This document shows, piece by piece, positions 1 to 12,087 of a stretch of 64,000 nucleotides of DNA. The position numbers were made by a program, and so were the translations under genes. The DNA is from Alopecurus myosuroides (taxonomy: Eukaryota; Streptophyta; Magnoliopsida; Poales; Poaceae), in contig CM054061.1 in the NCBI GenBank assembly GCA_028641055.1, positions 62,161,904 through 62,225,903 of the forward strand. The letters are read 5' to 3'. Numbering within the stretch: position 1 is the first letter of the stretch; every line of letters begins with the position of its first letter. The notes below the pieces were generated by a model, which did not search any database, was not told the DNA's origin, and was given only the letters and a program-made list of their open reading frames with translations.

Positions 1-1526
1 CTCCTTTGCCTGAGGTTTAGATCTGGTTGAGTGAAGATGTATTTCAGACTCTTATGATCGGAAAAGATTTCAGTGCGGTTACCCAACAAGTATTGTCTCC
101 ATTTCTTGAGGGCAAACACAACTGCTGCAAGTTCTAGATCATGTGTTGGATAGTTTTGCTCATGTGCATTCAACTGACGTGAAGCATAAGCCACAACTTG
201 ACGTTCTTGCATAAGAACTGCACCTAGACCTTGGAGAGATGCATCGCAGAATATCTGGAAAGGTTTGGTAGTATCTGGGCCAACCAGAACTGGAGTAGAA
301 GTGAGTTTAGTCTTCAGGAGATTGAAACTTTCCTCACATTGTGGAGACCAAACGAACTTCTTGTCCTTCTTTGTGAGATCGGTGAGAGGTTTGGCAATCT
401 TGGAAAAGTTTTGGACGAAACGACGGCAATAGCTAGCCAAGCCAAGAAAACTTCTGACTTGCTTCACCGTTCTAGGAGGTTTCCAATCAACAATTGCCTT
501 AACCTTTTCTGGGTCAATGCCTATGCCTTTGGCAGAGATGACATGGCCAAGGTAAGCAACTTCTGGAATCCAGAACTCACATTTGGAGAACTTGGCATAT
601 AGACGATGCTCGCGAAGTTTCATGAGAGTGAGACGAAGATGTTCTCCATGCTCTTCCTCGGATTTTGAGTAGACAAGAATGTCATCAAGATATACCACAA
701 CGAACTTGTCGAGGTATTCATGGAAGACAGAATTCATGAGTCTTGAGAACGTCGCCGGTGCATTGGTGAGACCAAAGGACATGACGGTGTATTCATATAG
801 ACCGTACTGAGTGGTGAAAGCTGTTTTTGGAATATCTTCCTTTCTGATCTTTATTTGATGGTAACCCATCCTCAAGTCCAACTTTGAGAATATTGAGGCT
901 CCAGCAAGTTGATCAAAAAGATCATCGATACGAGGAATTGGATACTTGTTTTTGATCGTTTTCTCGTTAAGAGGACGATAGTCCACAACGAGTCTCTTTG
1001 TTTGATCTTTCTTGGCAACGAACAGAGTTGGGCAACCCCAAGCGGAGGAACTAGGCTGAATGTAACCTTTCTCCATGTACATATCGATTTGCTCCTTCAA
1101 CAACTTTAGTTCAGGAGGAGCTATCTTGTATGGATGCTTAGAGATTGGAGCAGTACCTGGTTCAAGCTCGATCACGAACTCAACTGCTCTGTCCGGAGGC
1201 ATCCCTGGCAATTCTTCTGGAAAGACGTCAGGGAATTCACAAACCACCGGAACATTTTCGAGTAGAGGTAGAGGTTTAGCATCGAGTGTGTATATCTGGA
1301 TGGGATTTGATTCCTTTGGAGAATAGACTATCTGGCCAGCAGGGTGGAAGAGAGTTATTGACTTCTGAGCACAGTCAATCATAGCTTTATTGGCCTTCAA
1401 CCAATCCATGCCAAGAATGACATCAATGTCAGAATTGCCAAGCAGAATGAGGGAAGCAAGGAATATGTGACCTCCAATTAGAATCTGATTCTCATGACTG
1501 ATCTTGGAAGTTTGCATAGTTGCTCC
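1..1526 (-). pseudogene. G1 pol: end of protease, reverse transcriptase, RNase H (partial)
   Basis: This is the replication enzyme of G1, translated right to left. After a damaged protease segment the frame is open to the window edge. It shows a protease C-terminal part with ILGMDWL, RT finger and palm motifs ([21 protein letters not shown]), the catalytic YLDDILVY at about 660-690, the connection region, and RNase H with the DAS motif ([13 protein letters not shown] near 200-245) and [10 protein letters not shown] near 40-65. No stop was found in RT or RNase H, so only the protease junction is clearly broken: this frame differs from the gag frame, and the sequence around 1530-1545 carries three consecutive stops in the gag frame. 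The damage is therefore a local deletion or frameshift just after the DTGA active site. Confidence 0.85.
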
Positions 1527-1540
1527 CGGGGAGTTTACTA

Positions 1541-2678
1541 CTAGCGGGGAACCCAAACCACGAAAGAATGCGATGCTCCGGTATCAAACAACACTTTAGC
1601 TGGGTTAGAGTTAACGGGGAATGTACCGAGAACGACGTCAGCAGCTTCCTCAGCTTTGTCGGCCTTGATATGATTCACCCTCGCGGTCCTCCCGACAGGC
1701 CTGTTGTTGGAGTTGAAGGCTTTAGCCGGAGGAGCACGCACCATTGCCTGGTTGGTGTTGGGGCGAGGAGGTGGTGGAGGTAGCTGCCTCTGAGTGCACT
1801 TGTCGGCGTAGTGTCCCGTCTCCTTGAACTTGTAGCAAGTGACAACACGAGAAGGACCTGGCCTTGTCTGCCCCATTGGAACCCTCTGACCATGCATCTG
1901 AGATGGGTTGGGTGGGCGGGGAGCGAAGCCTGGAGAAGCTTGGGCATATGGAGCCCGAGTGACAGCACTATTTGGCACCCAGATGCGGCGCTTCTGCGGA
2001 GGGGTGGTCATGTTGGAGGAGGAACCACCCTCACGCGAGTGCTTGCGAGACTCTTCGAACACCTTGCACCCATTTTCCTCATTGAGCGCGGTGTTCACGA
2101 GCTCCTCGAAGTCTTTGCACTTGATGTTGGTGAGTGCGTACTTGAGTTCCGGGTTAAAACCTCGGCGGAACCTTGCCATCTTCTTGGCCTCAGTGGACAC
2201 CTCGTCACCAGCATATCGAGCGAGGCGATTGAACTCAGTCTGATAGCTGATAACGTCCAGCTTGCCCTGCTTAAGAGAGCAGAACTCTTCACGCATCCTT
2301 TCCATGAGACCATCTGGGATGTGGTGCTTCAGGAAGGCATCCTTGAAACAACCCCAGGTGATAGGATAGCCAGCTCTCATGGTCTGGTAGTTCTCCCACC
2401 AAGAAGCTGCCTGACCCTTCAGTAGGTAGGTGGCATACTTGACTTTTTCTTCCTCAGCAACATGTGCAATCTCCAGAGTCCTGGCTATGTCACGGATCCA
2501 GTCATCAGCATCCAGGGGCTCGCGTGTTGCCACGAAAGCTTTTGGGCCCAGACTGAGGAACTCCTTGATGTTGACCCGTGGAGCATTCTGGTTGTTGTGC
2601 TGGTTAGCCTGGAACTGGGCCATCTGTGCCACGACCTGAGTCATCTGAGTCAACAGCTCCGTGATCGGAGGTGGTTCA
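1541..2678 (-). pseudogene. G1 gag and start of protease, 3' part after G2 insertion
   Basis: Gag forms the retroelement particle. The frame contains a retrotransposon-gag domain (WWENYQTMRAGYPITW, FNRLARYAGDEV, FRRGFNPELK), a proline-rich stretch, a single zinc-knuckle-like motif and the protease active site FDTGASHSF just before the stop at 1541. The knuckle reads CYKFKETGHYADKC, so the second cysteine of CX2CX4HX4C is phenylalanine. The start codon is not here. G2 splits the gene, and the native ATG is at 11877 in the same frame once G2 plus one TSD copy (9173 bp) is discounted. An ATG at 2743 lies inside the G2 LTR and is accidental. Confidence 0.88.
2674..2678 (+). repeat. Target-site duplication of G2, left copy (GTTCA)
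   Basis: GTTCA precedes the TG start of the left G2 LTR and is repeated exactly after the right LTR at 11847-11851. Five bases is the usual gypsy duplication length. Confidence 0.95.
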
Positions 2679-4209
2679 TGTAACACCTGGGGTGTTACCT
2701 GTTTGTTTGCTTGCATCATATGCATCACATTGCATTGCACCATGTTTGCATCACAACTGGAAATTTCAAATCAATTAAAACTTTCACACCTTGCTCAAAA
2801 TTTCCAAATTAGCAATTGCAAACTATAACAACTCCTTTGTTTTCAAATAGTTTGCAGTTGTTCTAAATCAAATTGTTTGTTAATACAAATTTCCCTGTTA
2901 TTAAAAACCCTAATGGCAAATCCCAAACATTCAAATCCAATCAATCTTATTTATCATATCTCAATATGGGTTTGAAAAATTAAAATTTGGCAAACAAACT
3001 AATTTCAATAATGTGGTATAATTGCTTGAACTTGTTAAATAAAACTTTGCTATTTCCATAATTTCCCAAATCAAACATTGTTTGAATTTCACCTAAAACC
3101 TCTAAACCACATTAAATATTCAAAATTGTGAAACAATGTTTAACTTTTGCTATAATTATTTGTTTTAGAAAATTATCACAATTAAGGTCTAAAAGAAAAC
3201 CCTAACCCTTCTCTATTTTCCCTCTTTTACTCTTTAAAAAAAAATCAACTAATAGCAAAAAAATAAAATAAAAGCCAAGGAGAGAGGGCAGCCCACTCTT
3301 CTCCCTGTTCTCCCCGAAGCCCATCTCTCTTCTTTTCTCCTCCAGCCCAACCTCTCCTGGCCCGGTACCCCCTCCATGTTCTGTCGCTTTCTTCCTCCTC
3401 CAGCTGACGACAGCAGTACGAACCTCGCTCCACCACCCGATCAGCTCTCCCCCTCCCGATTGCTGCCAACCGAGCTTGAGCTTCCCCTTAAAACAGCCAC
3501 CCTCCCCGAGCCCTACCTAACCCTAGCCTCCTCCCACACCGCCGCCACCTTCTCTACCTCCATCTCTACTCTGTTCTTCTGAAACCTGCACTGCACCTTC
3601 GTTTTTCTGTCCGAATTTCAGTTACACACCGAGAACCACACCTCTTCTTTCGTCATCTGAACCAACATGTCCAGGGATCGGCGCCTTCACGCACGGAGAC
3701 GCCCACGCCGTGCCCTTCTTCCCGACGGTCACCGCCCCGTTGCCACCACTGTCTCCCGTCGCCGTCAGAGTTGGACGTGCGGGCTAGCCACGGCCACCTC
3801 GAGGAACCTCTATCCTCGGGAATGGAACGAGGACCCCTTCATCACCAACATCACCGAAGGAACCCTGGCCAGGTAACCCCCCGATTCGCCGCCCTCTTCC
3901 TCTGATCATCGCATGTTTCTCTCTGTCCCAACGTATCTGTTCGTCAGAAAACTGCTCGAGCTGGGACAGCAGCTGGTTGATCCTTTCCGATGTGCCACAC
4001 CTATCTGTTCGATGCGCTACGGTAGCGTTGGTGCGTGGTCGGTTGCCCCCTGTGTCCACCGCCCCTTTCCGATCGGGAACCAGTCGATTCCAGGTGCCGT
4101 TCGTCAGGTACCGATATGCCCTGTCCGTCAGGTTCAGTTTGTTGCAAAAAATTCAGTTAAGCAGCCTTGTTTTCGTCTTCTGAGATACGATGTGTATCTA
4201 ATCAGTAGA

Positions 4210-4292
4210 ACGAGCAGAGTCCAGTGGTTTTTCACCTAATCCGTTTCCTAGGAGGTCTCGGGTTCAAATCCTTCGAAGGAGGCATTTTTTTT
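4210..4292 (+). other. tRNA-like module 1 in G2 5' LTR
   Basis: An A-box-like segment (AGTCCAGTGG near 4219-4228) is followed 33 bp later by GGTTCAAATCC (4261-4271), which fits the Pol III B-box. A run of eight T follows at 4285-4292, as in a Pol III terminator. The arms are decayed, so this is not a functional tRNA gene. It is probably a captured tRNA or SINE-head sequence. The same module lies at 9044-9126 in the 3' LTR. Confidence 0.5.
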
Positions 4293-4382
4293 GCCTGTTG
4301 TTTCCTTTTTCTATCCTTAGTCTGAACTGAACCTGTGCTAGTATGTTCATCTTCGGTCAGGGTCAGGTTCAGTCACAACTCG

Positions 4383-4447
4383 ATGGTGGCCCAGTGGTTC
4401 ACAGCCCCTTATGCTACCTATGAGCCCCAAGTTCAAATCCTAGTTTT
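4383..4447 (+). other. tRNA-like module 2 in G2 5' LTR
   Basis: TGGCCCAGTGG (4387-4397) resembles an A-box, and AGTTCAAATCC (4430-4440) resembles a B-box. The spacing is again 33 bp, and TTTT follows at 4444. It lies about 170 bp after module 1 and is repeated in the 3' LTR. Confidence 0.45.
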
Positions 4448-7012
4448 AGCAAATCTTTCCATCTCTGCCTCCTTTTCTTATTTTTTTTCTATCTCTATAT
4501 CATGTCAATCTTCTTAAGACCATAAATTTTGTTTTACAATTCTAAATAAAGCAAACTTTATATCTATGTTTATCAGAAAAATGTAAAGAACATGAATTTT
4601 CCATCCATGCTCATGTTTGCACTTTGTTTCCTTTTTTTGAAATTTCCAAATGCAATTTAAACTTGAATTCAAATAATTCAATTGTAATTTGCAACCATTC
4701 ATAAATAATTCATACTATTTCCAAATAAAGCAAATAAAATATGTTTTCCATACCATTTTGAATAACCTTTTCAAATATAAATTTTGTTCCATGGTTTGAA
4801 CAATTTAAATTGCCTAAACAATTTAAATCTTGTTTAATTCAATTAAAAATTGTTTAATATTGTTTAATTCATAATTAAATAATCCTAAGTCCAATTTCAA
4901 AATGTGAAACATGTAATCCAACTAAAATTTGATAACCTTTTCAAATATCAACTTTGTTATTTGTTTTGAACCATTTAAATGGTTGATAACAACAAATACT
5001 TGTGTGTTCCCTTAAGGCACCCAAAAAATTCCCTAAATTAATAATAAAAATTCTAAATTGCTACACCCTATTCTAATTTGATTCTAATGTTGTTATTTTG
5101 CTGTTTCCCTTTTTGCATGCATCATGCTAATCCACTTTAACCTATTGGTTAGTTGGAAAACAATTGTTTCAACCATAATTCATGGGCTTTTCATATGCAA
5201 CTCAAATTGCATATGGGTCCATTTAAATCTGTTTATCTCGTCAACTAGTTTACCTTGATGCATCTTTAAACCTGTCATGCATCCATATCTTGATCATGCT
5301 GGATCTTTTGCCGTAGTAGTAATTGTTGCATCCGGTGTTTGTTCGAGGTTCATTGCTTCTTCCCGGATAGGACGTTGAGATGATGTGAGCAACGACAAGT
5401 TCTGCTACCTTGCGGGATCTCAGGCAAGTATACTCACTTGCATGCCATATGGCTGCCTTTCATCACTTGTTACCGATTCTTTCCGTTGATTCTGTTCTGC
5501 TAGCCTTAGTTGTAGTTGTTTCTGTTACGAACCCATCACATGAATCCCTTAACCTTGATATTGCCTCACCTCCATACCTACAGCCTTTGTTTGTGCCTGT
5601 TCTTATCTAGCATGCTTAGGGTTGTTTGCTCGAGTCTGTTACCCGTTACTTTCTGTTGTTACTCTGTTATGTTCTGGGGCTCGATGTTTAATCAATCAAT
5701 CAATCATGCTAATGTTACTATTAATAATAAATTTGATGATAAGGCACCGGCAGGAGGCCCTTTGTGGTTTTGAGGCCTGCTAGTGTCGACCCTAATAGGA
5801 AAAGGGTCTTGTCTACTAATCCATGATGAGCGCACTACCCGCATTTGGGGAGTATGGGCTCCCCCTCAGTTTGACCCGATTCGCATCTCGTCCAAATCGC
5901 CTCATTTAGTTCGGGTTTTCCATTTGCTGCATGCATGATCTTGCGAGCCCTTGGATCCCGGGTGGAACTTTCGTAGTCGGCATATAGGGGGACATGTTCT
6001 TAGAGTGCTATGAGGGTCCATTTTCTTCTGGGCTCGATTAGCCGTGCGCCCAAGGTGCTTTGGGCTTGATGCGAAGAAGGGTTGGATTGTGTTGAGTGCC
6101 CCGCTTGGTGGAGTGGCCGCTCCATCTGGCGGGTTATTCATGAGTACGGCTAAATTGGTGCAACCCTGCAGGGATAATCTTCTCGAGAAGCCGTGTTTTC
6201 CGCGGTTATGGATTACTTGGTGAAAGTACTGGCTAACAAGTACTCAGGACAACTTCAACATAATGATTAACCCTGTTACACCCAATGAATAACTACTTGA
6301 CTAGTAATAGGGTTATCCACACAATAACTTGTTCACCTTTAATACAACTGTGTGAGTTATCCTCGGATTGCTTCTTCGGATAAGGGGCGAGATCCAGGAT
6401 GGGTTTGTTTGAAGTTATCTTTCAGTTGGTTACTATCACTCGATCTTATCTCCTTTCTGATAGTTGGAAGTAATAGAATCTCTGTAGTTGGTTAGTGCAG
6501 CCTGCTGTCGCTTATTTGCCATAACCCCTTCTTTTCCGTTGATCCTAAAGTATTTGTATCTTGTGATGACTGGCTACGCCGGTAACTTGTGAGTATGGGC
6601 TTTCTCCCCCTTGCCAGTACTTAACCGTACTGACCCACGAATCTCTTTCGTGGCTGCAAATTCCAAATTGCAGTCAACAGGTTTGAAGTCTGACGACGTT
6701 AGCTTGGGAATCCCTCCGGCTTGGCCTGGGCAGGGATTGGACGCCTCCGGTTATCTTCAGGACTCTTAGTCCAATTTGGATCTTGTCCGTAGACGGACGT
6801 TTGTTTCTTCCGCTGTTATTTGGATCTTTTGTATTGTATCAGTTGTAACCCCGGCTCGTTTGAGTCATCTTGTATCTATCTGTTTCTGTTGTAATTGTGG
6901 ATTATTCGTGAACTATTGTAATGTTATCATAAATGGCAACCTGGAATCGGTTATTATGCGGAGTTGGCGGGAATGCTGAAATCTGCATAGTGCCCGATCT
7001 AGGGGCGTCACA

Positions 7013-7513
7013 AATGGTATCAGAGCCATGGTTCCGATTCCCGATATTGTTTCGATACGAATGGTTATCAAAGCAACGGGTCCGCAAAGCCTGTAGGATA
7101 CCCTCGCTAACGGTCGTTGTTTCTAGAGTGTCGAAAACTATTTCTGCTAAACTATTTTGGAAAAACATCTCAATAGGATTCTTGTTTTCTCCTTACCCCT
7201 ATTCTATTTCCCCTCCCATCTTATTTGTTTTGGAGTTTTTCCCCCCTTGTCTATCTTTCAAAGTGTTAGGATCCTACGTGGGTGGACGTTTTCTGAGCCC
7301 TTAACCTAGTAGGTTCGATCATCAGAAGATTCCTGGTGGAAGAACATCGTCGTCACTCCGAGCAAGAATCTCTTGTTAGTGGTGTCGAGAAACCCTTGTT
7401 AGTGGTGTCGAGGAGATCAACCGAAAGCGCGAAGAATCGATAGTCGAACTTCTTTCCCCTCCCGGGTTAGCAGGTGGATTGCGAGGGCGCAATCCCTTGT
7501 TAGTGGTGTCGTC
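7013..7513 (+). other. G2 internal region, noncoding
   Basis: The 501-bp interior holds the PBS and a T/C-rich middle. Its 3' part carries three copies of CTTGTTAGTGGTGTCG (7372-7387, 7395-7410, 7496-7511) and an 8-bp stem hairpin (7476-7495). No gag or pol remnant is visible. The bases before the 3' LTR are not purine-rich, so the normal second-strand primer site is missing or unrecognisable. Confidence 0.85.
7015..7027 (+). other. G2 primer-binding site
   Basis: TGGTATCAGAGCC, two bases after the LTR end, is the usual complement to the 3' end of initiator tRNA-Met used by many plant LTR retrotransposons. Confidence 0.92.
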
Positions 7514-10500
7514 TGTAACACCTGGGGTGTTACCTGTTTGTTTGCTTGCATCATATGCATCACATTGCATTGCACCATGTTTGCATCACAACTGGAAATT
7601 TCAAATCAATTAAAACTTTCACACCTTGCTCAAAATTTCCAAATTAGCAATTGCAAACTATAACAACTCCTTTGTTTTCAAATAGTTTGCAGTTGTTCTA
7701 AATCAAATTGTTTGTTAATACAAATTTCCCTGTTATTAAAAACCCTAATGGCAAATCCCAAACATTCAAATCCAATCAATCTTATTTATCATATCTCAAT
7801 ATGGGTTTGAAAAATTAAAATTTGGCAAACAAACTAATTTCAATAATGTGGTATAATTGCTTGAACTTGTTAAATAAAACTTTGCTATTTCCATAATTTC
7901 CCAAATCAAACATTGTTTGAATTTCACCTAAAACCTCTAAACCACATTAAATATTCAAAATTGTGAAACAATGTTTAACTTTTGCTATAATTATTTGTTT
8001 TAGAAAATTATCACAATTAAGGTCTAAAAGAAAACCCTAACCCTTCTCTATTTTCCCTCTTTTACTCTTTAAAAAAAATCAACTAATAGCAAAAAAATAA
8101 AATAAAAGCCAAGGAGAGAGGGCAGCCCACTCTTCTCCCTGTTCTCCCCGAAGCCCATCTCTCTTCTTTTCTCCTCCAGCCCAACCTCTCCTGGCCCGGT
8201 ACCCCCTCCATGTTCTGTCGCTTTCTTCCTCCTCCAGCTGACGACAGCAGTACGAACCTCGCTCCACCACCCGATCAGCTCTCCCCCTCCCGATTGCTGC
8301 CAACCGAGCTTGAGCTTCCCCTTAAAACAGCCACCCTCCCCGAGCCCTACCTAACCCTAGCCTCCTCCCACACCGCCGCCACCTTCTCTACCTCCATCTC
8401 TACTCTGTTCTTCTGAAACCTGCACTGCACCTTCGTTTTTCTGTCCGAATTTCAGTTACACACCGAGAACCACACCTCTTCTTTCGTCATCTGAACCAAC
8501 ATGTCCAGGGATCGGCGCCTTCACGCACGGAGACGCCCACGCCGTGCCCTTCTTCCCGACGGTCACCGCCCCGTTGCCACCACTGTCTCCCGTCGCCGTC
8601 AGAGTTGGACGTGCGGGCTAGCCACGGCCACCTCGAGGAACCTCTATCCTCGGGAATGGAACGAGGACCCCTTCATCACCAACATCACCGAAGGAACCCT
8701 GGCCAGGTAACCCCCCGATTCGCCGCCCTCTTCCTCTGATCATCGCATGTTTCTCTCTGTCCCAACGTATCTGTTCGTCAGAAAACTGCTCGAGCTGGGA
8801 CAGCAGCTGGTTGATCCTTTCCGATGTGCCACACCTATCTGTTCGATGCGCTACGGTAGCGTTGGTGCGTGGTCGGTTGCCCCCTGTGTCCACCGCCCCT
8901 TTCCGATCGGGAACCAGTCGATTCCAGGTGCCGTTCGTCAGGTACCGATATGCCCTGTCCGTCAGGTTCAGTTTGTTGCAAAAAATTCAGTTAAGCAGCC
9001 TTGTTTTCGTCTTCTGAGATACGATGTGTATCTAATCAGTAGAACGAGCAGAGTCCAGTGGTTTTTCACCTAATCCGTTTCCTAGGAGGTCTCGGGTTCA
9101 AATCCTTCGAAGGAGGCATTTTTTTTGCCTGTTGTTTCCTTTTTCTATCCTTAGTCTGAACTGAACCTGTGCTAGTATGTTCATCTTCGGTCAGGGCCAG
9201 GTTCAGTCACAACTCGATGGTGGCCCAGTGGTTCACAGCCCCTTATGCTACCTATGAGCCCCAAGTTCAAATCCTAGTTTTAGCAAATCTTTCCATCTCT
9301 GCCTCCTTTTCTTATTTTTTTTCTATCTCTATATCATGTCAATCTTCTTAAGACCATAAATTTTGTTTTACAATTCTAAATAAAGCAAACTTTATATCTA
9401 TGTTTATCAGAAAAATGTAAAGAACATGAATTTTCCATCCATGCTCATGTTTGCACTTTGTTTCCTTTTTTTGAAATTTCCAAATGCAATTTAAACTTGA
9501 ATTCAAATAATTCAATTGTAATTTGCAACCATTCATAAATAATTCATACTATTTCCAAATAAGGCAAATAAAATATGTTTTCCATACCATTTTGAATAAC
9601 CTTTTCAAATATAAATTTTGTTCCATGGTTTGAACAATTTAAATTGCCTAAGCAATTTAAATCTTGTTTAATTCAATTAAAAATTGTTTAATATTGTTTA
9701 ATTCATAATTAAATAATCCTAAGTCCAATTTCAAAATGTGAAACATGTAATCCAACTAAAATTTGATAACCTTTTCAAATATCAACTTTGTTATTTGTTT
9801 TGAACAATTTAAATGGTTGATAACAACAAATACTTGTGTGTTCCCTTAAGGCACCCAAAAAAATCCCTAAATTAATAATAAAAATTCTAAATTGCTACAC
9901 CCTATTCTAATTTGATTCTAATGTTGTTATTTTGCTGTTTCCCTTTTTGCATGCATCATGCTAATCCACTTTAACCTATTGGTTAGTTGGAAAACAATTG
10001 TTTCAACCATAATTCATGGGCTTTTCATATGCAACTCAAATTGCATATGGGTCCATTTAAATCTGTTTATCTCGTCAACTAGTTTACCTTGATGCATCTT
10101 TAAACCTGTCATGCATCCATATCTTGATCATGCTGGATCTTTTGCCGTAGTAGTAATTGTTGCATCCGGTGTTTGTTCGAGGTTCATTGCTTCTTCCCGG
10201 ATAGGACGTTGAGATGATGTGAGCAACGACAAGTTCTGCTACCTTGCGGGATCTCAGGCAAGTATACTCACTTGCATGCCATATGGCTGCCTTTCATCAC
10301 TTGTTACCGATTCTTTCCGTTGATTCTGTTCTGCTAGCCTTAGTTGTAGTTGTTTCTGTTACGAACCCATCACATGAATCCCTTAACCTTGATATTGCCT
10401 CACCTCCATACCTACAGCCTTTGTTTGTGCCTGTTCTTATCTAGCATGCTTAGGGTTGTTTGCTCGAGTCTGTTACCCGTTACTTTCTGTTGTTACTCTG

Positions 10501-11846
10501 TTATGTTCTGGGGCTCGATGTTTAATCAATCAATCAATCATGCTAATGTTACTATTAATAATAAATTTGATGATAAGGCACCGGCAGGAGGCCCTTTGTG
10601 GTTTTGAGGCCTGCTAGTGTCGACCCTAATAGGAAAAGGGTCTTGTCTACTGATCCATGATGAGCGCACTACCCGCATTTGGGGAGTATGGGCTCCCCCT
10701 CAGTTTGACCCGATTCGCATCTCGTCCAAATCGCCTCATTTAGTTCGGGTTTTCCATTTGCTGCATGCATGATCTTGCGAGCCCTTGGATCCCGGGTGGA
10801 ACTTTTGTAGTCGGCATATAGGGGGACACGTTCTTAGAGTGCTATGAGGGTCCATTTTCTTCTGGGCTCGATTAGCCGTGCGCCCAAGGTGCTTTGGGCT
10901 TGATGCGAAGAAGGGTTGGATTGTGTTGAGTGCCCCGCTTGGTGGAGTGGCCGCTCCATCTGGCGGGTTATTCATGAGTACGGCTAAATTGGTGCAACCC
11001 TGCAGGGATAATCTTCTCAAGAAGCCGTGTTTTCCGCGGTTATGGATTACTTGGTGAAAGTACTGGCTAACAAGTACTCAGGACAACTTCAACATAATGA
11101 TTAACCCTGTTACACCCAATGAATAACTACTTGACTAGTAATAGGGTTATCCACACAATAACTTGTTCACCTTTAATACAACTGTGTGAGTTATCCTCGG
11201 ATTGCTTCTTCGGATAAGGGGCGAGATCCAGGATGGGTTTGTTTGAAGTTATCTTTCAGTTGGTTACTATCACTCGATCTTATCTCCTTTCTGATAGTTG
11301 GAAGTAATAGAATCTCTGTAGTTGGTTAGTGCAGCCTGCTGTCGCTTATTTGCCATAACCCCTTCTTTTCCGTTGATCCTAAAGTATTTGTATCTTGTGA
11401 TGACTGGCTACGCCGGTAACTTGTGAGTATGGGCTTTCTCCCCCTTGCCAGTACTTAACCGTACTGACCCACGAATCTCTTTCGTGGCTGCAAATTCCAA
11501 ATTGCAGTCAACAGGTTTGAAGTCTGACGACGTTAGCTTGGGAATCCCTCCGGCTTGGCCTGGGCAGGGATTGGACGCCTCCGGTTATCTTCAGGACTCT
11601 TAGTCCAATTTGGATCTTGTCCGTAGACGGACGTTTGTTTCTTCCGCTGTTATTTGGATCTTTTGTATTGTATCAGTTGTAACCCCGGCTCGTTTGAGTC
11701 ATCTTGTATCTATCTGTTTCTGTTGTAATTGTGGATTATTCGTGAACTATTGTAATGTTATCATAAATGGCAACCTGGAATCGGTTATTATGCGGAGTTG
11801 GCGGGAATGCTGAAATCTGCATAGTGCCCGATCTAGGGGCGTCACA
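7514..11846 (+). repeat. G2 3' LTR
   Basis: This is a near-identical copy of 2679-7012, offset by 4834-4835 bases. Substitutions seen by eye fall near 4358, 4726, 4793, 4966, 5028, 5820, 5966, 5990 and 6179 of the first copy. One A is missing from the A-run near 3240. Confidence 0.95.
9044..9126 (+). other. tRNA-like module 1 in G2 3' LTR
   Basis: This copy of the module at 4210-4292 has its B-box at 9095-9105. The second module likewise recurs at about 9217-9281. Confidence 0.5.
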
Positions 11847-11851
11847 GTTCA
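11847..11851 (+). repeat. Target-site duplication of G2, right copy (GTTCA)
   Basis: This is an exact copy of 2674-2678 directly after the terminal CA of the right G2 LTR. Confidence 0.95.
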
Positions 11852-11877
11852 GGCGGGTTGCTCCTTGTTGGCGGCAT
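11852..11877 (-). pseudogene. G1 gag, first codons before the G2 insertion
   Basis: These are the first nine or so codons of G1 gag, beginning with ATG at 11877 and reading MPPTRSNPP before the GTTCA target duplication. They join in frame to the gag segment at 2678 and below (frame arithmetic: 9173 bp removed). This shows gag was open at this point before G2 inserted. Confidence 0.8.
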
Positions 11878-12087
11878 CCTGAATAGACATGCATTTTAGC
11901 ACAATAACAGAAAAGGATAGACTTGGTAACCGAAAGATAGTTTATTCCGACGCATGAATAGATAACCAACAGGTACATCATCACATGTTCAAATACATCA
12001 GAATATCCAACAGACCAATACATGGTTCGAATGCCAAAGGATAACTAAACATAGCTAGGAACGGATACATCGGTACTCCCATGCTCA

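Larger units (their letters stand above)
2679..7012 (+). repeat. G2 5' LTR
   Basis: It starts TGTAACACC and ends GTCACA. An 8-bp inverted repeat, GTAACACC/GGTGTTAC, lies at the very start. An AT-rich upstream third is followed by a GC-rich island (about 3280-4100), tRNA-like modules near 4210-4450, a long AT-rich part, and a final block shared with the G1 LTR. All ATG-initiated frames inside it are short and exist identically in the second LTR; none looks like a gene. Confidence 0.95.
2679..11846 (+). mobile_element. G2: non-autonomous large-LTR retrotransposon derivative (LARD-like)
   Basis: Two direct LTRs of 4334 and 4333 bp (TG...CA) enclose only 501 bp, so 94% of the 9.17-kb element is LTR. 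The interior has a tRNA-Met-type PBS (7015-7027) but no coding sequence and no obvious polypurine tract. By eye the two LTRs differ at nine substitutions and one A-run length change. The LTR shares blocks with the G1 LTR in inverse orientation (for example 5740-5860 and 6300-6420 match the complement of 14640-14720 and 14040-14130). G2 is therefore a relative of its host element and needed another element's proteins to move. Confidence 0.93.

Noticed and set aside
4210..4447. Functional tRNA genes in the LTR
   Set aside because: Only A-box and B-box words are present; acceptor and T-stems do not pair, so they are annotated as tRNA-like modules.
3245..4702. Several 60-110 codon frames in the G2 LTRs, repeated at 8079-9536
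   Set aside because: They lie in noncoding LTR sequence, overlap on both strands, and are identical only because the LTRs are copies.
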